Positions 1-8,423 of a DNA stretch of 64,000 bases are shown piece after piece; the stretch's first letter is position 1, and every line of letters begins with the position of its first letter. The DNA is taken from contig NZ_VTHK01000012.1 of assembly GCF_009765355.1 (NCBI RefSeq), positions 160,874 to 224,873 of the forward strand, in the 5' to 3' direction. Below the pieces are notes generated by a model. The model ran no database searches. It was not told where the DNA came from and saw only the letters and a program-made list of their open reading frames with translations. The translations under genes were made by a program, and so were the position numbers. This DNA comes from Amycolatopsis anabasis. Lineage in GTDB: Bacteria > Actinomycetota > Actinomycetes > Mycobacteriales > Pseudonocardiaceae.

Positions 1-95
1 GCGCGGTGGGTCAGCCCGCGCATCCCGTCCCGCGCGATCACCTCGAGCGCGGTGTCGCCGATCAGCGCGATCCGGTCCCCGGTAACACCTGCCAC
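1..95 (-). CDS. TetR-family repressor, N-terminal fragment
   Basis: Only the first 31 codons are in the window; the gene runs off the left edge. Reading from a GTG at 95 gives an N-terminus followed by ALIGDTALEVIARDGMRGLT, typical of the first helices of a TetR helix-turn-helix domain. It is divergent from the FAD monooxygenase at 158, with 62 bp between them that hold two identical palindromes. The usual arrangement is a repressor controlling itself and the neighbouring oxidoreductase. The effector is unknown and the ligand domain is not visible. Confidence 0.75.
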   Translation of the reverse strand, partial: MAGVTGDRIALIGDTALEVIARDGMRGLTHR

Positions 96-114
96 ATCCC
101 CAGCCTAACCGAGT

Positions 115-148
115 CTCTACAGGGGTAGAGTTCTCTACAGACGTAGAG
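115..148. promoter_or_regulatory. Tandem TetR-type operators
   Basis: CTCTAC-N4-GTAGAG occurs perfectly at 115-130 and again at 133-148, with an 18-bp centre-to-centre distance. Both copies sit in the gap between the divergent TetR gene (start 95) and the monooxygenase (start 158). The second copy runs into the ribosome binding site of the monooxygenase. Two arms of 6 bp repeated perfectly are very unlikely by chance, and the place is right for an autoregulated TetR repressor. Confidence 0.8.
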
Positions 149-157
149 GAGGCGGCC

Positions 158-1306
158 GTGGCACATGCGGTGGTGGTCGGCGGCGGGATCGGCGGGCTGA
201 GCGCGGCGATCGGGCTGCGCAAGGCGGGCTGGCGGGTGACCGTGCTGGAACGCGCGGCCGCTTTCGAGGAGATCGGCGCCGGAATCTCCTTGTGGCCCAA
301 CGCCTTGCGCGCCCTCGACGAGCTCGGCGTGGGGGCGCGGCTCGCTCCCCTGCGGGTCTCGCACGGCACCGGCGGCATGCTCGACCGGCGTGGCCGGGTG
401 CTCACCCGGGTGGACGGCGAGCAGTTCGCCCGCTTGCTCGGCCGCCTGCTGCTCCCGGTCCACCGGGCCCGGCTGCTGGACATCCTGCGCGCGGCCCTGC
501 CCGCCGGCGCGCTGCGGTCCGGCGTCGACGTCACCGAGGTGACCGCCGACGGGGTGGTGCGCTGGGAGGGCGGCGAACTGCGGGCGGACCTGGTCGTCGG
601 CGCGGACGGAATCCACAGTGGACTCCGATCCCGGCTGTGGCCCGCGCATCCGGCCCCGGTCTACTGCGGCTCCACCGCCTTCCGCGCGGTGATCGACTGG
701 CCGCGGCCGCGGGACCTGGCGGGCACCATGGCCCCGGGCGTCGAATTCGGCCTGATGGCGCTGGCCGAGGAGAAGGCGTACTGGTACATCTCGCTGGTCA
801 GCCCGCCGGGCGTCCGGCACGCGGATCCGAAAGCCTTCCTGCGCGAGCGGTTCGCCTCGTTCCACCGGCAGTTGCGGGACGTGATCGAACGCACCCCCGC
901 CGAACGGATCCTGCACCACGACCTGTACTGGCTCGCCACCCCGCTACCGTCCTATGTGCACGGACGGGTCGTGCTGCTCGGCGACGCGGCGCACGCGATG
1001 CCCCCGTTCCTCGGCCAGGGCGGGTGCCAGGCCATCGAGGACGCGGTGGTGCTCGCCGCGCTCGCCGCCCGGTCTGCCGAGGTGCCGGATCTGCTCGCCC
1101 GCTACGACGCACAACGCCGCCCGCGCAGCCAGACGATCGCCACGCGATCCGCGCGGGCGGGCAAGGCCGGTCCGCAGCTGACGAATCCGCTCGCGGTCGC
1201 CGCACGCGACACCGCCCTCCGGCTGCTGCCGTCGAGCCTGACCGCGCGCGCCGCCGCCGCGATCGCCGACTGGACCCCGCCCGTCGTGAGTGTTCCGGCC
1301 GGTTAG
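158..1306 (+). CDS. FAD-dependent monooxygenase (PHBH fold)
   Basis: A 382-residue class A flavoprotein monooxygenase, normal length for the family. The N-terminus has the Rossmann motif VVVGGGIGGLSAA (about residues 5-17) for ADP of FAD. The second FAD motif, LLGDAAHAMPPFLGQGG, lies near residue 275 and contacts the ribityl chain. Such enzymes hydroxylate aromatic or polyketide-like substrates using NAD(P)H and O2; the substrate cannot be read from sequence. The GTG at 158 is preceded by a GAGGAGG ribosome binding site at 146-152. Divergence from a TetR gene suggests substrate-inducible expression, perhaps for detoxification of an aromatic compound. Confidence 0.85.
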   Translation: MAHAVVVGGGIGGLSAAIGLRKAGWRVTVLERAAAFEEIGAGISLWPNALRALDELGVGARLAPLRVSHGTGGMLDRRGRVLTRVDGEQFARLLGRLLLPVHRARLLDILRAALPAGALRSGVDVTEVTADGVVRWEGGELRADLVVGADGIHSGLRSRLWPAHPAPVYCGSTAFRAVIDWPRPRDLAGTMAPGVEFGLMALAEEKAYWYISLVSPPGVRHADPKAFLRERFASFHRQLRDVIERTPAERILHHDLYWLATPLPSYVHGRVVLLGDAAHAMPPFLGQGGCQAIEDAVVLAALAARSAEVPDLLARYDAQRRPRSQTIATRSARAGKAGPQLTNPLAVAARDTALRLLPSSLTARAAAAIADWTPPVVSVPAG

Positions 1307-1414
1307 AACGGGCTCTCATTTGGTCACCTACTTGTGACCTGGCGTTTCCGTTCGACGAGCCCGCACTTAGCCGACACAGTGCGAAACCGCGCGGGTGGTG
1401 GTGCTCGGAGGTAC

Positions 1415-1459
1415 CCAATGCGGCGTTCGGTACCTTCAACGCCCCGAAAGCCACACTGG
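1415..1459. repeat. Imperfect intergenic hairpin
   Basis: The 457-bp gap between the monooxygenase stop (1306) and the response regulator stop (1764) holds no convincing gene. Within it, 1415-1430 and 1444-1459 form an imperfect inverted repeat (12 of 16 bases pair) around a short loop. It lies between two convergent genes and could serve as a bidirectional terminator, though there is no T tract. Confidence 0.45.
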
Positions 1460-1538
1460 TGTCCTCCGGGTACCGGAACGGGGAACACACGCGACCAAGG
1501 ACGAGGGGACTCGCCGCGGGTGGGCATCCCGCTGGCGC

Positions 1539-1604
1539 GTGTCCCCCGTTTCGGACGCGCGAGTCCCTCGTTTCGGCAGGCCGAGTTCCCCATTTCGGCA
1601 GGCG
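1539..1604. repeat. Three tandem 22-bp degenerate repeats
   Basis: Three consecutive 22-bp units start at 1539, 1561 and 1583. Each has the pattern GWGTCCCYCGTTTCGG (relaxed in the third unit) followed by a CAGGC-like tail. They lie in the convergent gap after the monooxygenase. No function can be assigned. Confidence 0.55.
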
Positions 1605-1763
1605 CCCCCGGGCACCCCGACGAGCACGGCCTCGTTGCGGCCCCTCCTAGCCGACAAAGCGCGACGAGCATCGGGACGGCAGCCAGGCCGCGCCTGCACG
1701 CCCAGACCGGTCACCGTCTCTTGTACGGGAACCAAGTCCGAGGGACCGAAGACAGACTCTCCG

Positions 1764-2414
1764 TTACGCCACCAGACCGGCTTCGTAGGCGACGATGGCG
1801 GCCTGCACCCGGTTCTTCGCGCCGAGCCGGTTCAGGATGGCGCTCACATACGCCTTGACCGTCCCCTCCACCACGAACAACTTCTTCGCGATGTCCGCAT
1901 TGGACAGTCCGGACCCCACCAGCGCGAGCACTTCGCGTTCCCGTTCGGTGAGCGCGGCGACCTGTTCCCGGGCCGCCGCGCCGCGGGAGAGCTTCCCGGC
2001 GGGCAGCTGGGCGATCACCCGCTGCGCGACCTTGGGCGAAAGGAACGCCGCGCCTTCGGCGACCGCGCGCACGCCCGCGATGAGTTCCCGCGGATCGCCC
2101 GATTTCAGCAGGAAACCGCTCGCCCCGTCGCCGAGCGCCCGCGCGATGTAGGCGTCCTCGCCGAACGTGGTCAGGATGATCACCGCGGTCTCCGGCACCA
2201 GTTTGCGGATCTCCGCGGCCGCGGACAACCCGTCCAGCCGGGGCATGCGGATGTCCAGCAGCGCCACGTCCGGCCGCGTGCTCCGGGCCCGTTCGATCGC
2301 CTCGCGGCCGTCCGCCGCCTCGGCGACCACCTCGATCCCCTCGTCGGCGGCCAGGATCGCGGCGACTCCGGCGCGGATCATCGCCTCGTCATCGGCCAGC
2401 AGTACCCGAATCAT
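1764..2414 (-). CDS. NarL/LuxR-family response regulator
   Basis: A 216-residue two-component regulator. The N-terminal receiver domain begins MIRVLLADDEAMIRAG and keeps the acidic pair DD, the phospho-acceptor Asp in VALLDIRMP, and the conserved Lys in FLLKSGDP. The C-terminal LuxR helix-turn-helix starts at LTEREREVLALVGSGLSNAD and includes the recognition stretch VEGTVKAYVSAIL. The ATG at 2414 lies inside the last codons of the kinase gene (26-bp overlap), so the two are translationally coupled. Targets are unknown. Confidence 0.92.
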   Translation of the reverse strand: MIRVLLADDEAMIRAGVAAILAADEGIEVVAEAADGREAIERARSTRPDVALLDIRMPRLDGLSAAAEIRKLVPETAVIILTTFGEDAYIARALGDGASGFLLKSGDPRELIAGVRAVAEGAAFLSPKVAQRVIAQLPAGKLSRGAAAREQVAALTEREREVLALVGSGLSNADIAKKLFVVEGTVKAYVSAILNRLGAKNRVQAAIVAYEAGLVA

Positions 2415-3987
2415 CTTGGTAATACCTCTGATTGATGTCCAAAAACAGGTCTTTTGAGGCGAGCCGACCGTCGACGAAGCACAGCCGGAACACGTCGCTG
2501 CGGAAGTCGAACATGCTGACGCCGGTGCCGTAGAACTCGCACACCGATCCAGGCGGCGAGGCCGGTTCCGGACCGGGGGGCCGTTCGTCGCGCTGGCGCG
2601 GGGGCAGCAGGTGCGCGATCTCATCGCGGGGCTGGCCGATCCGCATCTGGTCGTACTCGCCGAAGTTGAGCTGCGAGGTCAGCCAGGTGTAGGCGAACCA
2701 GATCCCGGCCACCGCGGCGATCGCCGCCATGATCGACGGCGGCATGATCAACGCGTAGACCAGGCTGCGCCGCACCTGCCGCCGCCGCTGGGCCAGTTGC
2801 CGGGCGGATTCGGACAGTTCCGCGTCGGTGACCGGGCTGGCAGGCGCGGGCGAACCGTGGTGCGGCAGCGTCGCCACCACCTCGAAGCCGCCGCCGGCCG
2901 CGCCCGCGCGCAGCGTCCCGCCGACCAGGCGGACCCGCTCCCGCAGCCCGGCCAGCCCGCGCCGCCCGGACGGCAGGCCGGGCAGCGGTCCCGCGGGCGG
3001 GGCGGTGTTGCGGACGCGGACCGCGGTCTCCTCTTTGGTCCGGGTGACCCGCACGGTCACCGCCGCTCCCGGCGCATGCTTGGCCACGTTGGTGAGCGCC
3101 TCCTGGACTACCCGGTAGGCCGCGCGCTCGACCATGGGCGGGGCCTCGCCACCATCGTCCACATCGGACCTGATCTCGATCCCGGAGGCCCGGGCGCGCT
3201 CGACGAGTTCGCCGATGGTCGCGTCGGCCGGTTCGGTCGGCGCGGACTCGTCCGCCCGGAGCACGCCGATGATCTCGCGCAGCCGTTCGGTGGCGGTCGC
3301 GGCGCTCTGCCGGAGTTCGGTGGCCGCGCTCCTCTGCCGCTCGTCCAGGCCACCGGCGACTTCCAGCGCACCCGCGCGGACCGCGATGAGGGCCAGTTCG
3401 TGCCCGAGCGAATCGTGCATGTCGCTCGCGATCCGGGTCCGCTCGCGCAGCCGCGCCTCGTCGGCGACGATCCGCTGCTGGATCTCCAGCTCCTGGGCCC
3501 GCTGCCAGCCGGTGCGCGCGAGTTCCTCGCGCATCCGGAAATGCCGCCCGATCTGCCAGGGGAACAGCGCGGCGAAGACCAGGACGGTGGTCATCCCGCC
3601 CCAGTCCGCCAGATCGTGCCGGCCGATGGCGAGCGAGATCGGGATGCCGGTGGCGGAGACCGCGGCGAAGGTGATCAGGGCCGGGCGCGCGTGTTCCATC
3701 CGCCGGCCCGCGAGGAACCCCATGGACAGCATCAGCATGATCGGCCACGCGGGCACCCGGCCCGCGAAGTCGAACAGGATCGCGACGCTGGAGGACGCGG
3801 TCGCGATCAGCGAGACGAGCGGCGCCCGGCGCGCGGTGACCACCGAAACGACCACCGCCACCAGGCCGAGGGCGAATTCCCAGGGCGAACGGTTCACCGC
3901 GGTCTCGTAGCTCAGCAGCGCGAGCAGCGCCGCCCCGATCACCGCTTCGGGCAGCACCCCCTGCCTGCGCCGCAGTCCCTCCCACAC
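2389..3987 (-). CDS. NarL-type sensor histidine kinase with C-terminal membrane-anchored tail
   Basis: A 532-residue kinase with a GTG start. The first ~150 residues hold about five hydrophobic segments. A HisKA_3 domain follows with the phospho-acceptor His in ASDMHDSLGHEL, then an HATPase_c domain with the N box in VQEALTNVAKHAPG and the G box in GRRGLAGLRERVRLVGG. Unusually for the family, the protein continues past the ATPase domain: a transmembrane helix (PSIMAAIAAVAGIWFAYTWL) and about 85 further residues containing MRIGQPRDEIAHLLP. That stretch looks like a small BamE/SmpA-type fold and would lie outside the membrane. It overlaps and pairs with the regulator at 1764-2414. Confidence 0.9.
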   Translation of the reverse strand: MWEGLRRRQGVLPEAVIGAALLALLSYETAVNRSPWEFALGLVAVVVSVVTARRAPLVSLIATASSSVAILFDFAGRVPAWPIMLMLSMGFLAGRRMEHARPALITFAAVSATGIPISLAIGRHDLADWGGMTTVLVFAALFPWQIGRHFRMREELARTGWQRAQELEIQQRIVADEARLRERTRIASDMHDSLGHELALIAVRAGALEVAGGLDERQRSAATELRQSAATATERLREIIGVLRADESAPTEPADATIGELVERARASGIEIRSDVDDGGEAPPMVERAAYRVVQEALTNVAKHAPGAAVTVRVTRTKEETAVRVRNTAPPAGPLPGLPSGRRGLAGLRERVRLVGGTLRAGAAGGGFEVVATLPHHGSPAPASPVTDAELSESARQLAQRRRQVRRSLVYALIMPPSIMAAIAAVAGIWFAYTWLTSQLNFGEYDQMRIGQPRDEIAHLLPPRQRDERPPGPEPASPPGSVCEFYGTGVSMFDFRSDVFRLCFVDGRLASKDLFLDINQRYYQDDSGTAGR

Positions 3988-4033
3988 CCGCCGAACGCTA
4001 CCGGCCGACCTGCGGCGGCACCATTGACGAAAG

Positions 4034-4753
4034 TCAAGAACCGGCGGTGGTGACCCGGACGAACTCCAGCATCTGCGGCCACGAGAGGGCGTAGGCGTCG
4101 GCGTTGACCGGCTTCTCCCGCCGCTGCCGCGAGGTGAACCCGTGCTCGGCGCCGGGGTAGACGTGCACGATGCTCGGCCCGCCGGCGCGCGAGTTCAGCG
4201 CGGTCTGCAGGCGGGTGAAGCTCTCCACCGGCACCAGATCGTCCGCGCCGGGGTACAGCATCATCACCGGCGCCTCGATCCGCGCGGCGTGCTCGGCGGC
4301 GTCGAGCGTGTGGTTCGGATCCGGGGTGCCGGGGACCGTCGGGTGGTAGGCGACCACGTTCGCGACGCGGGTGTCCCGGCCGCCGAAGAGCAGGGCGAGC
4401 CGCCCGCCGAGGCACCAGCCGATGACCCCGGCCTTCGCGCAGCCCAGCTCGCCGAGCAGGTGGTCGAGCAGTCGCCGGTGCTCGTCCAGCACGACCTCGT
4501 CGTCCAGTTTCCGCATCAGCCCGAACAGGTCGTCCAGCGGGGTGTCGTCGGCGCTCGGTCCGTGCCACGGGTCCCAGGACAGCGCGGTGATCCCGGACCG
4601 CGCGAGGTCGTCGGCGAACTCCCGCAGCTGCGCGCCGATCCCGGTGATCATCGGCAGCAGCAGCATGCCCTGGCGGGATCCGCCCGACGGCCGGGAGAGA
4701 TAGGCCCGCAATCCGTCCACGGTGATCAGTGACGATTCGATCTCGTGCGGCAT
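4034..4753 (-). CDS. Dienelactone hydrolase family protein
   Basis: A 239-residue alpha/beta hydrolase. The nucleophile elbow IGWCLGGR has the cysteine typical of dienelactone hydrolases, the acid is in GADDLVP, and the histidine in GAEHGFTSRQRR. These enzymes open lactone rings in catechol degradation, but many family members act on other esters. The ATG at 4753 was chosen because the protein from there matches the family N-terminus; upstream codons look non-coding. It lies downstream of the kinase with its own gap, so it may be transcribed alone. Confidence 0.88.
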   Translation of the reverse strand: MPHEIESSLITVDGLRAYLSRPSGGSRQGMLLLPMITGIGAQLREFADDLARSGITALSWDPWHGPSADDTPLDDLFGLMRKLDDEVVLDEHRRLLDHLLGELGCAKAGVIGWCLGGRLALLFGGRDTRVANVVAYHPTVPGTPDPNHTLDAAEHAARIEAPVMMLYPGADDLVPVESFTRLQTALNSRAGGPSIVHVYPGAEHGFTSRQRREKPVNADAYALSWPQMLEFVRVTTAGS

Positions 4754-4842
4754 ACCCCGCACGGTAATCACCCCGCCCGGGACTCCGCCATCAGGCATGA
4801 TGATCTTCGACCTCGCTCGACGCCGAGTAACGGAGGCCGATG

Positions 4843-5061
4843 ATGAGCACGCGCCCGCGGCGTACCCTCGCCGACCTGCTCGGGGACGATCTGCCCGCCG
4901 GAATCGTCGCGCTTCCCGAGGAACACCGGCAGGACCTGGCGGACGCCCTGCGTGACGCACGTCGCAGGCAGTCCGCGGCCCTCGCCGAAGCCGGGGAGGC
5001 GGGCCTGCGGCACGTGCCCGCGTTGCTGCGCGGCGCCGTGCGCAAGGCGGTGGGGCTGTAG
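4843..5061 (+). CDS. Small conserved hypothetical protein, 72 aa
   Basis: A 72-residue helical, Ala/Arg/Leu-rich protein. The ATG at 4843 is preferred over the one at 4840 because CGGAGG at 4831-4836 then sits six bases upstream. Its stop codon directly abuts the ATG of the next gene (5062), which implies translational coupling. No domain is recognised, and it has no signal peptide or membrane segment. Confidence 0.7.
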   Translation: MSTRPRRTLADLLGDDLPAGIVALPEEHRQDLADALRDARRRQSAALAEAGEAGLRHVPALLRGAVRKAVGL

Positions 5062-5829
5062 ATGCGCCTCGACTCGCACGCCGAAGTCCTCAAGCTCGCC
5101 CGCCTGCTCGGCACCCAACCCGAACGCCTGGCCTACCTGGAAGACCGGACACCCGAGGACCTGCGCCGCCTGCGCGATCAGGTCACCGACTTCCTGTTCG
5201 ACGCGAACCTCGGCGCGCTGCGACGGATGGCCGCGGCGAGCGGGCTGCTGCCCAGCGCGGTGCTGGCGAAGATCGCCGAGCGGACGTTCGGCCCGCTGCT
5301 GTGCGCCCGGATCGCCGGGCTGGTCGACGTCTCGCGCGGGGTCGACGTGGCCAAACGCCTCTCCCCCGCGTTCCTCGCCGATGTCGCGGCGGAACTGGAT
5401 CCGCGCCGGGCCGCCGGGATCATCGCGCGGATCCCGGCGCCGACGGTCGTCGCGGTCGCCCGGGAACTGGTGCGGCGCGAGGACTGGATCACCATCGGCC
5501 GGTTCGTCGGCCACCTGCCGGACCGGACGGTGCTCGCGGCGCTCGAGGTGATCGACGACGCTGCGCTGCTGCGCACCGCGTTCGTCCTGGACGACAAGGA
5601 CCGGATCGACCACGTGCTCGGCCTGCTCCCGGGCGACCGGGTGGACGGCGTGATGCGGGTGGCGGGCGAGCGGGATCTGTGGCCCGCGGCGCTGGACCTG
5701 CTCGAGCACGTCGGCGCGGAACGCCGGGCCCGGTTGGTGGCCTCGATCGAGAACCTCGAACCGGGGCCGCGGGACCGCGCGATCGCCCTGGCCCGCGAAC
5801 TCGGCGTGCTCGACGAACTGGCGGGCTGA
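5062..5829 (+). CDS. Helical-repeat protein, MgtE-N-like, unknown function
   Basis: A 255-residue soluble protein made of repeated helical hairpins, for example LAKIAERTFGPLLCARIAGL, LDPRRAAGIIARIPAPTVV, LPDRTVLAALEVIDDAAL and LPGDRVDGVMRVAGE. Repeats of about 25-30 residues with this pattern resemble the intracellular N domain of MgtE magnesium channels, but no channel domain is present. It is fused head-to-tail with the 72-aa gene as an operon. The true function is unknown; a role in protein-protein contact is an inference from the repeats. Confidence 0.75.
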   Translation: MRLDSHAEVLKLARLLGTQPERLAYLEDRTPEDLRRLRDQVTDFLFDANLGALRRMAAASGLLPSAVLAKIAERTFGPLLCARIAGLVDVSRGVDVAKRLSPAFLADVAAELDPRRAAGIIARIPAPTVVAVARELVRREDWITIGRFVGHLPDRTVLAALEVIDDAALLRTAFVLDDKDRIDHVLGLLPGDRVDGVMRVAGERDLWPAALDLLEHVGAERRARLVASIENLEPGPRDRAIALARELGVLDELAG

Positions 5830-5880
5830 CGACCGGCGCTTTCCCACCCCGGCGCCCCGCCGTTTTCGCCCAGGCGCGAT

Positions 5881-5962
5881 AGCAAGGGACCTTTACTCAC
5901 GTCTGACCGGAGTAAAGGTCCCTCGCTCCCGATCTACCGGAGCAAAGGTCCCTTCCTGCCGG
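5881..5962. repeat. AAGGGACC hairpin element, copy 1
   Basis: A palindrome with the core AAGGGACCTTTACTC paired with GAGTAAAGGTCCCT, followed by an extra half copy with AGCAAAGGTCCCTTCCTGCC. It lies in the convergent gap between the gene ending at 5829 and hutI ending at 5974. It is likely to act as a bidirectional terminator; there is no T tract. Confidence 0.8.
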
Positions 5963-5973
5963 ATTACGGCGGG

Positions 5974-7131
5974 TCAGTGCACGCGGGTGCCGTGGCGCCA
6001 GACGGCCCAGGTGAGCGGGACGCCGGGTCGGTAGGCCAGATGCGTCGTCGAGGGCGCGTCGAGCACGTGCAGATCCGCCCGCGCGCCCGGTCGCAGCACG
6101 CCCACCGCGCCATCCCCGGTGTCCCGGCGCAACGCCCGCGCCCCGCCCGCGGTCGCCGCCCGGACCGCCTCGTCCACCGACAGCCCCATCTGCAGCACCG
6201 CCGTCGCGACGCAGAACGCCATCGACGTGGTGTACGAACTGCCCGGATTGGCGTTGCTGGCCAACGCGATCGTCGCCCCGGCGTCGAGCAGCCGCCGCCC
6301 CGGCGCCAGCGGCTGGCGCGTGGACAGATCGCACGCGGGCAGCAGCGTGGCCACCGTGCCCGAATTCGCCAGAGCGTCCACATCGGACTCGGACAGGTAC
6401 GTGCAGTGGTCCACGCTCGCGGCGCCGTGCCGCACGGCGAGCTGGACGCCCGGGCCCTCCCCGAGCTGGTTCCCGTGCACCCGCAGGCCGAGCCCCCGCT
6501 CCGCCGCGGCGGTCAGGATCCGGCCGGACTGCTCCTCGTCGAACGCGCCGGTCTCGCAGAACACGTCCGCCCACCGCACGTGCTCCGCCACCGCGTCGAG
6601 CATCTCCCCGCACACCAGGTCCACATAGGACTCCGGATCGGCGCCCGCGGGAACCAGGTGCGCGCCCAGGAAGGTGACCTCGTCGGCGACCGCCGCGGCG
6701 ATCCGCGCCGAGCGGGCCTCGTCCTCGACGTTCAGCCCGTAGCCGGTCTTGGTCTCCAGGCAGGTCGTGCCCTGCCGCACCGCCTCGGCGACGTGCCGGG
6801 CGAGGTTCGCGGCCAGCGCGGAGTCCTCCGCCGCCCGGGTCGCCTCGACGGTCACCAGGATTCCGCCCGCGGTGTAAGGCTTCCCGGCCATCCGCGCCTC
6901 GAACTCGGCGGTCCGGTCCCCGGCGAACACCAGATGCGTGTGGCTGTCCACCCAGCCGGGCAACGCCGCGCGCCCGCCGACGTCGACCCGCTCGTCGGCC
7001 GACGGCGCCCGGGCGGCCGGGCCGGCCCAGGCGACGCGGTCGCCGTCGAACACGATCGCGGCGTCGCGCAGTTTGCCCAGTTCCTCGTCGTTGGTGGTGA
7101 GTTCGGCGATTCCCGTTACGACTGTTGCCAC
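5974..7131 (-). CDS. hutI: Imidazolonepropionase
   Basis: A 385-residue metal-dependent amidohydrolase of histidine degradation that converts imidazolone-5-propionate to N-formiminoglutamate. The metal site begins at [16 protein letters not shown], and [13 protein letters not shown] and [10 protein letters not shown] are family signatures. The GTG at 7131 gives the expected N-terminus [10 protein letters not shown] and overlaps the end of hutF by 16 bp, consistent with one transcript. The gene is last in the operon and is followed by a hairpin element. Confidence 0.95.
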   Translation of the reverse strand: MATVVTGIAELTTNDEELGKLRDAAIVFDGDRVAWAGPAARAPSADERVDVGGRAALPGWVDSHTHLVFAGDRTAEFEARMAGKPYTAGGILVTVEATRAAEDSALAANLARHVAEAVRQGTTCLETKTGYGLNVEDEARSARIAAAVADEVTFLGAHLVPAGADPESYVDLVCGEMLDAVAEHVRWADVFCETGAFDEEQSGRILTAAAERGLGLRVHGNQLGEGPGVQLAVRHGAASVDHCTYLSESDVDALANSGTVATLLPACDLSTRQPLAPGRRLLDAGATIALASNANPGSSYTTSMAFCVATAVLQMGLSVDEAVRAATAGGARALRRDTGDGAVGVLRPGARADLHVLDAPSTTHLAYRPGVPLTWAVWRHGTRVH

Positions 7132-8423
7132 AGCTTTCCGATCTCCCTGTTCAGCACCGCGCGCGGGTTCCGGATGTTCTGGTGCCGCCCGTCCCGCACG
7201 CTCCACCGGCCCGCGACCATCACGTCCGTCACGTCGGCGGCCGTCGCCGCGAACACCGCGGCCTCCGGTTCGATGCCCGCGGTGTTGATGTTCTCCAGGT
7301 CCACCCGGACCAGGTCCGCGCCCGCGCCCGGCGCCAGCCTGCCCAGCTGCGGCCACCCGATCGAGGCGTAGTTGTTCGCCGCGCCCATCAGCTCGGCGAC
7401 CGTGAACCGCCCGCGCCGCTCGACGCCCAGCCGCTCGTTCATCTCCAGCGCCCGGGCCTCCTCCCACGGATCGACGATCGCGTGGCTGTCGCTGCCCAGC
7501 GAAAGCCGCACCCCGGCGTCGGCCAGCGCGCGGGCGGGCCCGATGCCGTCGCCGAGATCCCGTTCGGTGGTCGGGCAGAAGCACGCGCCGGTCCCGGTGC
7601 GGCCGAGCAGGGCGATGTCGTCCTTGGTGAGGTGCGTGGCGTGCACGGCCACCGTGTGCTCGCCCAGCACGCCGTGCTCGTCGAGCAGCGCGGTCGGCGT
7701 GCGCCCGTGGTGGCTCAGGCATTCCTCGTTCTCCGCGCGCTGTTCGGAGAGGTGGACGTGCAGCGGGCGGCCCTTCGCCCATTCGGCGACCTTGCCGAGC
7801 GCCTCGGCGGGCACCGCGCGCACCGAATGCACCGCCGCGCCCACCACCACCTGCGGGGTCTCCGGTTCGAACGAATCGACCCGTTCGGCCCAGGCGTCCA
7901 CGTCACCGTCGCTGAACCGCTCCTGGACCGGATCCAGCTCCCGGCCGAACCCGCCCGCGAGGTAGCAGGTGTCCAGCAGCGTCAGCCGGATCGCGGCGTC
8001 CTCCGCCGCGGAGACCAGGGCGTGCGCCATCTCGTGCGGCGGGTCGTGCCGCTTGCCGCCGCCCGGGTGGTGCAGGTAGTGGAATTCGCCCACACAGGTG
8101 TATCCGGCGAGCGCCATCTCCGCGAAAACGCCCCGCGCCAGCGAGTAGTAGTTGTCCGGGTCCAGCTTCTCGGCGAGGGCGTACATCTTTTCGCGCCAGG
8201 TCCAGAACGTCCCCCGATCGTGGTGGGTCCGCCCGCGCAGCGCCCGGTGGAAAGCATGCGAATGGGCGTTCGCGAAACCCGGTACGACCAGGCCGTACAG
8301 CATGTTCTCGGTCCGCGGCGAGTCCGGCGTCACCGACCGGATCTCGTCGCGCTCGATCTCGATCCGCACCCCCGAGGCCAGGCCGTCGGGCAACCACGCG
8401 TATTCGCACCAGTAGGTCGTCAT
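7116..8423 (-). CDS. hutF: Formimidoylglutamate deiminase
   Basis: A 435-residue amidohydrolase-superfamily enzyme that removes ammonia from N-formimino-L-glutamate to give N-formyl-L-glutamate. Signatures are [19 protein letters not shown] (first metal ligands), [28 protein letters not shown] and [18 protein letters not shown]. It therefore commits this operon to the five-step, formylglutamate route. The ATG overlaps the TGA of the upstream M20 gene (ATGA, 8420-8423). Confidence 0.95.
   Translation of the reverse strand: MTTYWCEYAWLPDGLASGVRIEIERDEIRSVTPDSPRTENMLYGLVVPGFANAHSHAFHRALRGRTHHDRGTFWTWREKMYALAEKLDPDNYYSLARGVFAEMALAGYTCVGEFHYLHHPGGGKRHDPPHEMAHALVSAAEDAAIRLTLLDTCYLAGGFGRELDPVQERFSDGDVDAWAERVDSFEPETPQVVVGAAVHSVRAVPAEALGKVAEWAKGRPLHVHLSEQRAENEECLSHHGRTPTALLDEHGVLGEHTVAVHATHLTKDDIALLGRTGTGACFCPTTERDLGDGIGPARALADAGVRLSLGSDSHAIVDPWEEARALEMNERLGVERRGRFTVAELMGAANNYASIGWPQLGRLAPGAGADLVRVDLENINTAGIEPEAAVFAATAADVTDVMVAGRWSVRDGRHQNIRNPRAVLNREIGKLWQQS

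Noticed and set aside
62..919. Long minus-strand frame opposite the FAD monooxygenase
   Set aside because: Composition-driven shadow; the plus-strand protein has both FAD motifs.
1539..1604. Tandem 22-bp repeats as a CRISPR array
   Set aside because: There are no spacers between units, the units are degenerate, and no cas genes are present.
1334..2435. Plus-strand frames over the convergent gap and response regulator
   Set aside because: Low-complexity Arg/Pro-rich translation, no ribosome binding site, overlaps repeats and a real minus-strand gene.
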